From Bartonella tamiae Th239 (GTDB lineage: Bacteria; Pseudomonadota; Alphaproteobacteria; Rhizobiales; Rhizobiaceae), in the NCBI RefSeq assembly GCF_000278275.1, contig NZ_JH725147.1, positions 1,104,849 through 1,168,848 on the forward strand: 64,000 bases of DNA. The letters are read 5' to 3'. Below the pieces are notes generated by a model, which was given only the letters and a program-made list of their open reading frames with translations, made no database searches and was not told the origin of the DNA. Positions 8,731 through 17,474 of the stretch are shown here, piece by piece. The translations under genes and the position numbers were made by a program. Position 1 is the stretch's first letter. Each line of letters opens with the position of its first letter.

Positions 8731-10137
8731 ATGATCGTCAAATCGTTGTTTCGTTATTTAGCAAAATCATTGGGCTTGAGAGTCAGTATATTATCAACTC
8801 TTTGGGTTTTATTGGCTCTTATTGCTCTTTCAATAGTCAGTATTATTTTTTATCGTCAATCGAATGATCAATCTTTAGAAAGCATTTTAACGGCACAACT
8901 TTATAGCCTTATTTCAGCAGTTAGCCTGAGTGAAGAGGGCTATCTTCAAGGGAAACCTGAATTAGGCGATGTACGTTATTTGGATGCCTCATCGGGGTGG
9001 TATTATGATGTGACACCTTTGTCCTCTGGTGTTATGGGGCGCATCACATCTCCATCATTGGGGACGAAAAAAATAGACGCTATGAGCGAAAAACAAGACC
9101 CGTTTGACGATAAATTTTTTCGTTCTTATACATCCATTGGACCAGACGGTCAGAAATTGCTTGTTGTGGAAAATGATGTCATTCTTGATAATATAAACAA
9201 CCGTGCAGCACGCTTTCGGATTATGGGTAATATTGATGAAACGCGAGAACAATTGCGCCAATTTAAAGATACTTTGCTTATCTATTTATGGACATTAGGA
9301 ATATTAAGCGTTTTAATTAATATTATTATTATTCGCTTTAGTTTACGCCCCTTAAAGCAGATAGGGCGTACGTTGGCGAGAATTCGTCAAGGTGATGCCG
9401 ATCATGTTGATACAGATTTGCCATTAGAAGTGTTGCCTTTAGCGTATGAGATGAATGCTTTGATTGATAATAATTTTCGTATTATTGAGCGTTCGCGCAC
9501 ACAGGTTGGAAATTTGGCACATTCATTAAAAACACCTTTATCGATTATTGCAAATGCGCTTGAAGAAAAAAAATCTTCACAAACCTTTCTGATATCTGAG
9601 CAGATTCAAATAATGCAAAGACAGATTGATCATTATCTCACGCGTGCACGTATTGCAGCACAACGTGATAGTGTAGTTTATCAAACACCCGTGCGTCCTG
9701 TGATAGAACGCATGGTTCGGGTGATGAAAAAACTATATCCAGAAAAAACCTTTGAGGTTTCTTTCAGCAAGGATGAAATTATTTTTATAGGTGAACAAGA
9801 AGATCTTGAAGAGATGATTGGAAATTTGCTCGAAAATGCAGGAAAGTGGGCAAACAGTCATATTGTTTTAGCATGCCGTTATCTTGCAAAAACATCGAAT
9901 GAAACCATAATGTTTTCCATTTCTGTGAGTGATGATGGCTTAGGCTTGGCAGAGCCACAACGTTATGAAGCGATAAAACGAGGAAAAAGGCTTGATGAGA
10001 CAAAACCTGGAACAGGACTTGGTCTTTCCATTGTTGCAGATATGAGCGGTGAATATGGTGGTGATATGAGTCTTGAAGAGTCACCTTTAGGTGGGCTTAC
10101 AGTAAAAATTTTATTGCCCTGTTCTCAACTTAAATAA
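8731..10137 (+). CDS. feuQ: Membrane sensor histidine kinase, FeuQ-like
   Basis: This 468-residue kinase starts at ATG 8731; a longer frame would overlap feuP and lacks a signal. It has two membrane segments (about 20-42 and 183-203) that enclose a periplasmic sensor domain, then a HAMP-like linker. The HisKA His264 lies in GNLAHSLKTPLSI, a form typical of the PhoQ/FeuQ group. The HATPase domain has NLLENAGKWA, DDGLGL and GTGLGLSI. The periplasmic loop is the likely contact for the FeuN-like protein. It is the last gene of the feuN-feuP-feuQ operon. Confidence 0.87.
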   Translation: MIVKSLFRYLAKSLGLRVSILSTLWVLLALIALSIVSIIFYRQSNDQSLESILTAQLYSLISAVSLSEEGYLQGKPELGDVRYLDASSGWYYDVTPLSSGVMGRITSPSLGTKKIDAMSEKQDPFDDKFFRSYTSIGPDGQKLLVVENDVILDNINNRAARFRIMGNIDETREQLRQFKDTLLIYLWTLGILSVLINIIIIRFSLRPLKQIGRTLARIRQGDADHVDTDLPLEVLPLAYEMNALIDNNFRIIERSRTQVGNLAHSLKTPLSIIANALEEKKSSQTFLISEQIQIMQRQIDHYLTRARIAAQRDSVVYQTPVRPVIERMVRVMKKLYPEKTFEVSFSKDEIIFIGEQEDLEEMIGNLLENAGKWANSHIVLACRYLAKTSNETIMFSISVSDDGLGLAEPQRYEAIKRGKRLDETKPGTGLGLSIVADMSGEYGGDMSLEESPLGGLTVKILLPCSQLK

Positions 10138-10332
10138 GGACATATGAAGTTTTTAGAAAATACTGTATATTTTAGGTAGTAAACGTTTTAAGGCATATTT
10201 TGTAAAGATGTTTTGAATGGATGAAACCCTTGCAGTTTTCATTTTATTAAAATGAAGACTTCCTTTAAATAAGCTTTGAATTTTTGTGATTTTAAGTCTA
10301 TGAAAACATTGTTGGCAAATGATGGTGATAAA

Positions 10333-10740
10333 ATGAATAAATGTCTTTTGGGAACTTTTTTGGCGCTTTTATCTTTGACAGCCTGTACGCAAACGCCTTT
10401 ACAGCACATAAATCCAGAAATTAAACAAACAAACGTTTTATTGCAATCAATGGGCAATGGGCTTTTGGGAACATCGGCGCATTTATTATCACCAGCTGAT
10501 CGCAATCAGGCTTTGGAAGCTGAATATAATGCATTAGAATATACAGATGCAGGAAAAGTTGTTCCATGGGTTTCACAACAAGGTAATGCTTCTGGTGAAG
10601 TGACACCGGGGCAACCTTATCAAGTAGGTTCTCAAAACTGTCGTCAATATAGCCATTCTTTTACAATTGGTGGTGTTCCACAAACAAACCGTGGAAGTGC
10701 TTGTCGTAATGAAAATGGTTCATGGTCACCATTAACTTAA
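10333..10740 (+). CDS. Outer-membrane lipoprotein, RT0821/Lpp0805 surface-protein type
   Basis: This 135-residue protein starts at ATG 10333, directly before the signal peptide. The lipobox LTAC puts the lipid-modified cysteine near residue 18. The C-terminal half (TPGQPYQVGSQNCRQYSHSF, then GSACRNENGSW) matches the small surface-protein domain named after Rickettsia RT0821 and Legionella Lpp0805. The two cysteines of the mature part could form a disulfide. Function is unknown; related 17-19 kDa proteins are outer-membrane antigens. It is not clearly co-transcribed with its neighbours, lying 195 bases after feuQ. Confidence 0.75.
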   Translation: MNKCLLGTFLALLSLTACTQTPLQHINPEIKQTNVLLQSMGNGLLGTSAHLLSPADRNQALEAEYNALEYTDAGKVVPWVSQQGNASGEVTPGQPYQVGSQNCRQYSHSFTIGGVPQTNRGSACRNENGSWSPLT

Positions 10741-10834
10741 AAACACATTTAAAAAATCACACTTCAATGATCAATTCGTTGCGATCACGTGTTTGCATGT
10801 AGATTTTTTTAAATCTGTTCTATAGTATATCCTT

Positions 10835-11995
10835 ATGATATTTTGGATAGGTGCGGCGGTTCTTGCTGCGATAGTTACGATAAGCGTTCTCTGGGCTGTA
10901 AGCGTTGATTCTTATGGTAATGAATCAAATGTACTTCTTGATTCGCGAATGTCTAATCTTTCTATGTATAAAAATCAGCTTGCCGAAATCGATACGGACT
11001 TGGCTCGTGGAATGATTGATGAAGAAGGAGCTAAAGAAGCCCGACTTGAATTGTCACGTGCTATTTTAGCGCAAGAAAAACAATTAACACGTGGAGCATT
11101 TACAAAGAATCGTTCAAAATTTTTGCGCATAAATATCTCTTTAGGTGTGCTTTTTGTACCTATTTTGATGATAGGCGTTTATTCTTTGACAGGCAGCCCT
11201 GAAACAAAAAGTTATTTTTTTAATGATCTTATGCGGATCAATCCACAAAATTTAAACCTTGAACAAAATTTGGTGCGCATGGAGGCTTTATTCTTGCGCG
11301 ATCCCGATAATGGAAAACTTGCTGATGATTTAGCCTCTTCATATCTTGTTGCTGGTCGTTATCAAGATTCAGCCAATACTTATCTTGATGCATTACGTTT
11401 AAACGGAGAAACTGCCCCCCGTCTTGTTGGATATGGCATGGCTTTATCAGGATTTGAAGGGGGGACAATTACTCAAGAAGCACAAAAAGCTTTTGAAAAA
11501 GCAGTAAAATTATCCCCACAAGACTTTTATCCCAGACTGTTTATTGCTGAAGCATTGCGACAAGAAGGAAAGGCTGATGAAGCAGCAAAAGGCTTACAAA
11601 ATTTTTTAGATCAAGCACCAAAAGACAGTCCTTGGCGTAGTCGGGTTGAAGCTATGATTATCCAATTGCAACAAAATGCTAAAGATTCATCATCAATGAC
11701 ACAACAAAACCATCAATTTGACAAGGCACCATCGAAATTTAAATCTGATGAACAAGTAATGATAATAGGTATGGTAACAAGTTTAGAGCAACGCTTAAAA
11801 ACCGATCCAGATGATTTAGAAGGATGGAAAATGCTCATTCATTCTTGGTTGGTTTTAAAAAAGAGTGAAAAGGCCCAAAAGGCGTATAATGAAGGTCGAA
11901 ACAAATTATCTTCTAAAAAGGTTGATGCACTTAAACATTATGCAAAAGAACAAGGACTTGTTGTGAACCAAAATGGGGTAATAAAGACGCCATGA
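10835..11995 (+). CDS. ccmI: Cytochrome c maturation protein CcmI
   Basis: This 386-residue protein has an N-terminal membrane helix (about 1-22) and a cytoplasmic loop with the family segment YKNQLAEIDTDLARGMIDEEGAKEARLELSRAIL. A second helix (about 92-112) precedes a periplasmic TPR region (about 150-370). CcmI delivers apocytochrome c to the CcmF/CcmH heme ligation complex. It starts the ccmI-ccmE-ccmF-ccmH operon, and its stop overlaps the ccmE start by four bases (ATGA). Length is normal for the family. The ABC-type exporter genes ccmABC and ccmG are not in the window. Confidence 0.92.
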   Translation: MIFWIGAAVLAAIVTISVLWAVSVDSYGNESNVLLDSRMSNLSMYKNQLAEIDTDLARGMIDEEGAKEARLELSRAILAQEKQLTRGAFTKNRSKFLRINISLGVLFVPILMIGVYSLTGSPETKSYFFNDLMRINPQNLNLEQNLVRMEALFLRDPDNGKLADDLASSYLVAGRYQDSANTYLDALRLNGETAPRLVGYGMALSGFEGGTITQEAQKAFEKAVKLSPQDFYPRLFIAEALRQEGKADEAAKGLQNFLDQAPKDSPWRSRVEAMIIQLQQNAKDSSSMTQQNHQFDKAPSKFKSDEQVMIIGMVTSLEQRLKTDPDDLEGWKMLIHSWLVLKKSEKAQKAYNEGRNKLSSKKVDALKHYAKEQGLVVNQNGVIKTP

Positions 11996-12486
11996 TGAAG
12001 AGTATCAATAAACAAATGTCATTACAACAAGGATTAAAACGACGCAAAAAAAAACGTTTGTTGATGATCGTTTTCGGCCTAGTTGTATTAGGTATTGCAG
12101 TTGGGCTTGTGCTTTATGCAATGCGTGGGAGCGCAAGTTTTTTTAGAATGCCATCTGAAATCACTACAGATGATATGACTTCTATGCGTTCATTGCGCCT
12201 TGGTGGTTTTGTTGAAAAAGGATCCGTTCACAAAACAGATAAAACAAAAGTATCATTTACCATAACGGATTATGCAAAGCAGGAAAAAGTAGAATTTAAC
12301 GGTATTCTTCCAGATCTTTTTAGAGAAGGACAAGGCATTATTGCTGAAGGTCATTTCAATCAAAATGGCTCATTTATCGCTGATCGGGTTTTAGCCAAAC
12401 ATGATGAAACTTATGTGCCAAAAGATATTGTTGATCGTTTGAAGGCAAAGGGATTGTGGGAGGAGTATCAAAAAAATGCTCGTTGA
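11992..12486 (+). CDS. ccmE: Heme chaperone CcmE
   Basis: This 164-residue protein has a basic N-terminus and a membrane helix (about 24-43). The periplasmic OB-fold ends in the family motif with the covalent heme-binding His in VLAKHDETYVPKD. CcmE receives heme from CcmC and hands it to CcmF for attachment to apocytochromes. The start overlaps ccmI by four bases and the end overlaps ccmF by 11 bases, so the genes are translationally coupled. All key residues are present. Confidence 0.95.
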   Translation: MMKSINKQMSLQQGLKRRKKKRLLMIVFGLVVLGIAVGLVLYAMRGSASFFRMPSEITTDDMTSMRSLRLGGFVEKGSVHKTDKTKVSFTITDYAKQEKVEFNGILPDLFREGQGIIAEGHFNQNGSFIADRVLAKHDETYVPKDIVDRLKAKGLWEEYQKNAR

Positions 12487-14512
12487 GTTTGGTTCTCTTG
12501 CGTTATCGGCAGCATTGGCTATTGCAGTTTTTTTGGCTTTTTTCACTGCCATTGGTGTTTTTTTTGAAGATCGCCGATTAATAGGTTCGGCAGTGCCTTT
12601 AACTTATCTTTTGTTTGTCTTAATTTTAGTGTCTTTTGTTGTTTTAGTCCACGCCTACATTGTCTCAGATTTTTCTGTGTTAAATGTTGTTGAAAATTCG
12701 CATTCTGAAAAACCATTGCTTTATAAGATAACGGGTGTTTGGGGAAATCATGAAGGTTCCATGCTGTTATGGGTTCTTATTGTGAGTTTTTTTAGCACTT
12801 TGGTTGGCTTTTTTGGGCGTGAATTGCCAGCGCGATTGAAAGCACTTATTCTTGGTTGTCAGGCATGGGTTACAAGTGCATTTTTATTATTCATCCTTTT
12901 TACCTCGAATCCATTTCAACGTGTTGACCCACCTGCATTACAAGGCAACGATCTTAACCCTATATTGCAAGATATCGGCTTGGCTATTCACCCTCCTTTA
13001 CTTTATCTCGGCTACGTTGGCTTTTCTGTTTGCTTTTCTTTTGCAATTGCGGCTTTAATTGATGGGCGTGTGGATGCCGCATGGGCACGATGGGTACGGC
13101 CTTGGACGCTTGTTTCTTGGTTGTTTTTAACAGGTGGTATTATGGTTGGCTCTTATTGGGCTTATTATGAACTTGGCTGGGGAGGGTATTGGTTCTGGGA
13201 TCCAGTGGAAAATGCTTCACTCATGCCTTGGTTGGCAGGAACAGCATTGTTGCATTCTGCTATCGTTTTAGAAAAACGTGGTGCATTGAAGATTTGGACA
13301 TTGTTTTTAGCAATCTTAACGTTTTCACTATCTCTCATGGGAACGTTTTTGGTGCGTTCGGGAATATTGACATCTGTGCATAGCTTTGCGGTTGATCCAT
13401 TGCGTGGTCGTGCCATCCTTGCCATATTATTTTTCTTTATAGGTGCCGCCTTGTTCCTCTTTGCTTTGCGTGCGTCATCATTAAAAACGGGTGGTTTTTT
13501 TCGACCAATGTCACGTGAAGGATTATTGGTTTTTAACAATCTTTTTTTAACAACCGCTACAGCCACAGTTTTTGTTGGAACGCTTTATCCATTGTTGCTT
13601 GAAACACTAACAGGACAAAAAATTTCTGTCGGTGCACCTTTTTTTAATCTCACATTTGGTCCGTTAATGATTCCTCTCTTGATTTTGGTCTCTTTTGGTC
13701 CAATGATAGCGTGGAAAAGAGGTGATTTTTTTGCCGTTGCCGAAAAATTATGGTTTGCTTTTGGTCTTGCTTTCATCATGATAGGTGTCGTTTTATATAA
13801 GACATATTTGCGTGAAATTTTAGCGGCTTTAGGAATTGGGCTTGCAACTTTTGTCTTTTTTGGCGGCATAACGGATTTATGGTATAAAAGTGGTCTTGGC
13901 TCAACAAGTTTGAGAGTTCGCTTTAAACGTTTATGCGGTTTACCACGTTCTGCCTATGGGACAGCTCTTGCACATATGGGGTTGGGGGTTACCTTGTTTG
14001 GTATCATTGCTGTTGCGACATTTGGTCAGGAACGTATTTTAATAATGCAAACAGGTGACAAAATTGAAATCGCTGAGCGTTTGGTGACATTAAAAGGTGC
14101 GCGCAATGTTAATGGCCCTAATTATACTGAAACGCAATTTGAGTTTGGTATTGAAAATGGGCAGAGAAAAGTCGGCGATGTCATGGCCGCTAAAAGGTTT
14201 TACCCGTCACAAAAAATGCCAACAACTGAAGCTGGGATTCAAAGTCGTGGCCTTTCGCAACTATATATTGCTCCTGGCGACATAACAGACCAAGGATTGA
14301 TTTTGCATATTTGGTGGAAACCATATGTTATTTGTATTTGGTTGGGCGCAATTATGATGATGCTTGGCGGGTGTATGTCTTTATCGGATAGACGCCAACG
14401 TGTAGGCGCACCGCGACGTGAGAAATCGCAACATGAAAAGACGCTGAAATCTATGCACAATCATGAAAAGACTCTTTCAAATAAAAAATCTTTTGCTCAT
14501 ACCGTCCCGTAA
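12476..14512 (+). CDS. ccmF: Cytochrome c heme lyase CcmF
   Basis: This 678-residue polytopic membrane protein carries the tryptophan-rich WWD motif (GWGGYWFWDPVENASLMPW, about residues 236-254) and conserved periplasmic histidines. A hydrophilic C-terminal tail is rich in Lys and His. CcmF forms the heme ligase core with CcmH and CcmI. The ATG at 12476 follows a strong GGAGGAG ribosome binding site that lies inside the ccmE end. Family membership is clear from length and the WWD motif. Confidence 0.96.
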   Translation: MLVEFGSLALSAALAIAVFLAFFTAIGVFFEDRRLIGSAVPLTYLLFVLILVSFVVLVHAYIVSDFSVLNVVENSHSEKPLLYKITGVWGNHEGSMLLWVLIVSFFSTLVGFFGRELPARLKALILGCQAWVTSAFLLFILFTSNPFQRVDPPALQGNDLNPILQDIGLAIHPPLLYLGYVGFSVCFSFAIAALIDGRVDAAWARWVRPWTLVSWLFLTGGIMVGSYWAYYELGWGGYWFWDPVENASLMPWLAGTALLHSAIVLEKRGALKIWTLFLAILTFSLSLMGTFLVRSGILTSVHSFAVDPLRGRAILAILFFFIGAALFLFALRASSLKTGGFFRPMSREGLLVFNNLFLTTATATVFVGTLYPLLLETLTGQKISVGAPFFNLTFGPLMIPLLILVSFGPMIAWKRGDFFAVAEKLWFAFGLAFIMIGVVLYKTYLREILAALGIGLATFVFFGGITDLWYKSGLGSTSLRVRFKRLCGLPRSAYGTALAHMGLGVTLFGIIAVATFGQERILIMQTGDKIEIAERLVTLKGARNVNGPNYTETQFEFGIENGQRKVGDVMAAKRFYPSQKMPTTEAGIQSRGLSQLYIAPGDITDQGLILHIWWKPYVICIWLGAIMMMLGGCMSLSDRRQRVGAPRREKSQHEKTLKSMHNHEKTLSNKKSFAHTVP

Positions 14513-14526
14513 GAAAGCTGAAAATC

Positions 14527-14988
14527 ATGGGCTTACAGCGTTTTATTTCATGGATTGTTATTTTTATATTTGCTTTGCACTTACCTGTTTTAGCCGTTCA
14601 ACCAGATGAAATATTGGATAATCCGGTATTAGAAAAACGTGCGCGGGATATTTCGTCTCATTTAAGATGTCTTGTTTGTCAAAATGAATCTATTGATGAT
14701 TCAAATGCACCGCTTGCGCGCGATATACGTTTGCTTGTAAGAGAGCGTCTTGTAGAAGGCGATACTGACAAACAAGTTCTTAATTTTATGGTTGAGCGTT
14801 ATGGTGAGTTCGTTCTTCTAAAGCCGCGTTTAAACCGTGAAACTTTTCTTCTTTGGGGCGCTCCTGTTATTATTATTGGTGTTGCATTCAGTATAATTGT
14901 TTGGCGTGTTAAAAGACGTAATAGTCAAAAACGTGCTCCACTTACTGAAGATGAAGAAAAAAAACTGGAAAATTTATTACGCAGGTAA
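14527..14988 (+). CDS. ccmH: Cytochrome c maturation protein CcmH
   Basis: This 153-residue protein has a signal peptide or anchor (about 1-24), the redox motif LRCLVCQNESIDDS, the segment LLVRERLVEGDTDKQVLNFMVERYGEFVLLKP, and a C-terminal membrane helix (about 115-136). CcmH reduces the CxxCH cysteines of apocytochrome c before heme ligation. It begins 14 bases after ccmF and closes the operon. CcmI is separate here, so this is the short CycL/Ccl2 form. Confidence 0.95.
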   Translation: MGLQRFISWIVIFIFALHLPVLAVQPDEILDNPVLEKRARDISSHLRCLVCQNESIDDSNAPLARDIRLLVRERLVEGDTDKQVLNFMVERYGEFVLLKPRLNRETFLLWGAPVIIIGVAFSIIVWRVKRRNSQKRAPLTEDEEKKLENLLRR

Positions 14989-15219
14989 GACGAAGCGGGA
15001 AACATTGATGATTGATTTTATCTCTTTCTCTAAGAAACGAAGTGTTCAGTTATGATTTTCAAGAAATCTATAATGTTCATTTTATAATGAAGAAGGCTTA
15101 AAGCTGAACGATTATGCTGACCTTACAAAACTTTAACCATTTAGACAGGAGACGGTAAGGTAGACTATCTTATTTGTATGCTTATGATGCGAAAAACGCA
15201 TAAAACAAGGAGTTTTAAA

Positions 15220-16722
15220 ATGACAACAGCAACGTTTCGCAAAAGCTTAGCAACAGTTGCTTTAACAACAGCATTGGCTGGAACTATGATGTTAACTGTA
15301 CCTGGCGTTTCTTTTCAAATAGCGCAAGCAAAACCTGTTTTTGTCGAAGGTGATCAGCAACCAGGTTTTGCTAATGTAGTTTCTGAAGTAAAGCCAGCTG
15401 TTGTTTCTGTTCAAGTCAAAAGCGATAAACAAAATGAAGAAAGTGGATTTACAGGATTTTTTGGCGGTTCAGGCATTGATCAATTGCCAGATGGACATCC
15501 ATTAAAACGTTTTTTTAAAGATTTTGAAGAACGCAGTAAACCAAAAGATAGACCCAATCAACGTTCACGACCACGTCCTGTTGCGCAAGGTTCTGGTTTC
15601 TTTATATCTGAGGATGGTTATATTGTGACCAATAATCATGTTGTTTCTGATGGTACAGCATATTCTGTTGTTTTAGATGATGGTACTGAGTTAGATGCGA
15701 AACTTGTTGGAAAGGATCCGCGTACCGATTTGGCGGTATTAAAAGTGGATGATGAAAAACATAAATTCACTTATGTAGACTTTGCGAATGATGAAAAAAT
15801 TCGTGTGGGTGATTGGGTTGTTGCGGTAGGTAATCCCTTTGGTCTTGGAGGAACAGTAACAGCTGGTATTGTATCTGCACGAGGTCGTGACATTGGTGCG
15901 AGTGTATATGATGATTTTATACAAATTGATGCTGCAGTTAATCGCGGCAATTCAGGTGGACCAACATTTAATCTTTCGGGGCAAGTCGTTGGTATAAACA
16001 CTGCGATATTTTCACCTTCTGGCGGTAATGTTGGTATTGCATTTGCAATTCCTGCAACTACTGCTAAGCATGTTGTCAATCAATTGATTGAAAATGGTTC
16101 AGTTGAACGCGGTTGGCTAGGTGTGCAAATACAACCTGTTACGAAAGAAATTGCTGATTCAATCGGTCTTAAAGAAGCAAAAGGTGCAATGGTAGCAGAT
16201 CCGATGGATGGCCCCGCTGCAAAAGCAGGTATTAAAGCTGGCGATGCAATTATTGCTGTCAATGGTGAAACAGTTTCCGATGCACGTGATCTCGCCCGTC
16301 GTATTGCCAATATAAAACCTGATGAAACGGCAACAGTAAGTGTTTGGCGCGGTGGTAAAAAGGAAGAAGTTAAAGTTAAAATCGGTTCCATGCCTCAAGA
16401 CGAAAAAGACAGTGATGGTACAACTCGGTCAGGCGAAAGCGGATCAGCTGAAACATTTGATAATTATGGTTTAACGGTAACACCGTCTGAAGATGGATCT
16501 GGTTTGGTAATTACCAATGTTGATCCAGATTCGGACGCTGCAGATAAAGGTTTGCGCCCTGGCGATATTATAATGGCAGTCAATTATCGCGAAGTTAAAA
16601 AAGCCAGTGATTTTACTGATGCAGTAAAGGATGCGCAAAAAGAAGGCCGTAGTTCTGTTTTGCTGCAGGTTAATAGTAATGATCAAAATCGATTTATTGC
16701 TTTACCGATTGCGCCAGAATAA
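15220..16722 (+). CDS. degP: Periplasmic serine protease/chaperone DegP (HtrA)
   Basis: This 500-residue protein has a signal peptide (about 1-37, ending AQA). The trypsin-like domain carries the catalytic triad His140 (NNHVV), Asp170 (RTDLAV) and Ser245 (NRGNSGGPT). Two PDZ domains follow (about 275-370 and 400-495). It degrades or refolds misfolded envelope proteins. I chose the ATG at 15220 because AAGGAG lies seven bases upstream; earlier in-frame ATGs would give a poor signal peptide. It lies between the ccm operon and a two-component pair, an order also found in Sinorhizobium. HtrA is a known immunogenic stress protein in Bartonella. Confidence 0.95.
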   Translation: MTTATFRKSLATVALTTALAGTMMLTVPGVSFQIAQAKPVFVEGDQQPGFANVVSEVKPAVVSVQVKSDKQNEESGFTGFFGGSGIDQLPDGHPLKRFFKDFEERSKPKDRPNQRSRPRPVAQGSGFFISEDGYIVTNNHVVSDGTAYSVVLDDGTELDAKLVGKDPRTDLAVLKVDDEKHKFTYVDFANDEKIRVGDWVVAVGNPFGLGGTVTAGIVSARGRDIGASVYDDFIQIDAAVNRGNSGGPTFNLSGQVVGINTAIFSPSGGNVGIAFAIPATTAKHVVNQLIENGSVERGWLGVQIQPVTKEIADSIGLKEAKGAMVADPMDGPAAKAGIKAGDAIIAVNGETVSDARDLARRIANIKPDETATVSVWRGGKKEEVKVKIGSMPQDEKDSDGTTRSGESGSAETFDNYGLTVTPSEDGSGLVITNVDPDSDAADKGLRPGDIIMAVNYREVKKASDFTDAVKDAQKEGRSSVLLQVNSNDQNRFIALPIAPE

Positions 16723-16734
16723 TTATCTTTAAAA

Positions 16735-16761
16735 AAGTTATGGCGAAATAAGCCATAACTT
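16735..16761. terminator. Perfect hairpin between degP and the downstream regulator gene
   Basis: AAGTTATGGC (16735-16744) is perfectly complementary to GCCATAACTT (16752-16761) with a 7-base loop. There is no T run after it on the plus strand, so it may be an attenuator or an RNA-stabilising stem between degP and the co-directional regulator gene rather than a full terminator. The regulator's GAGGAG site follows 15 bases later. Confidence 0.55.
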
Positions 16762-16791
16762 CAGTAAAATTTAAACGAGGAGTAGCGCGTG

Positions 16792-17472
16792 ATGAAAATT
16801 TTGGTCATTGAAGATGATCGTGAAGCAGCGCGCTATCTTGTAAAAGCTTTGTCGGAGGTCGGCCATTTGGCTGATATTGCTGGTGATGGCGAAACAGGTT
16901 TTGCGCTTGCTGAAAATGGGCATTATGATCTCTTAATTGTAGATCGCATGTTACCTCAGCGTGATGGACTTTCTGTTATTGCAGGTTTGCGAGCAAAGGG
17001 TGATGAAACACCAGCATTGATTTTATCAGCATTGGGACAGGTTGACGATCGCGTGACAGGTTTGCGCGCAGGTGGTGATGATTATTTAACCAAACCTTAT
17101 GCATTTTCAGAACTTTTGGCACGTATTGAAGTTTTGCAAAGGCGAAAAAGTCCCAAAGAGGCCGAAACTGTTTATCGTGTTGGTGATTTAGAACTTGATC
17201 GTATGGCACATACAGCGCGTCGTGCTCAAAAAGATATTAATTTGCAACCACGTGAATTTCGTTTGTTAGAATATCTTATGCGTCATGCTGGTCGTGTCGT
17301 AACACGCACTATGCTTTTAGAAAATGTTTGGGATTATCATTTTGATCCTCAAACCAACGTTATTGATGTTCATATTTCAAGATTGCGTTCAAAAATCGAA
17401 AAAGATTTTGAAACACCACTTTTATACACAATACGTGGCGCTGGCTATATGTTAAAAGCCTCGGATAGTTAA
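16792..17472 (+). CDS. OmpR-type response regulator downstream of degP
   Basis: This 226-residue regulator has a receiver domain with Asp51 (LIVDRMLPQRDG) and the conserved Lys in DDYLTKPYAF. A winged-helix domain follows with QPREFRLLEYLMRHAGRVV and ends TIRGAGYML. GAGGAG at 16777-16782 serves either the ATG at 16792 or a GTG three bases earlier. It is followed after two bases by its kinase gene. The placement behind degP suggests an envelope-stress circuit, but no target site could be identified. Confidence 0.9.
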   Translation: MKILVIEDDREAARYLVKALSEVGHLADIAGDGETGFALAENGHYDLLIVDRMLPQRDGLSVIAGLRAKGDETPALILSALGQVDDRVTGLRAGGDDYLTKPYAFSELLARIEVLQRRKSPKEAETVYRVGDLELDRMAHTARRAQKDINLQPREFRLLEYLMRHAGRVVTRTMLLENVWDYHFDPQTNVIDVHISRLRSKIEKDFETPLLYTIRGAGYMLKASDS

Positions 17473-17474
17473 AA

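Noticed and set aside
13165..13566. Long minus-strand open frame inside ccmF
   Set aside because: It is antisense to a strongly conserved membrane-protein gene, and its low-complexity composition is what antisense of such a gene gives.
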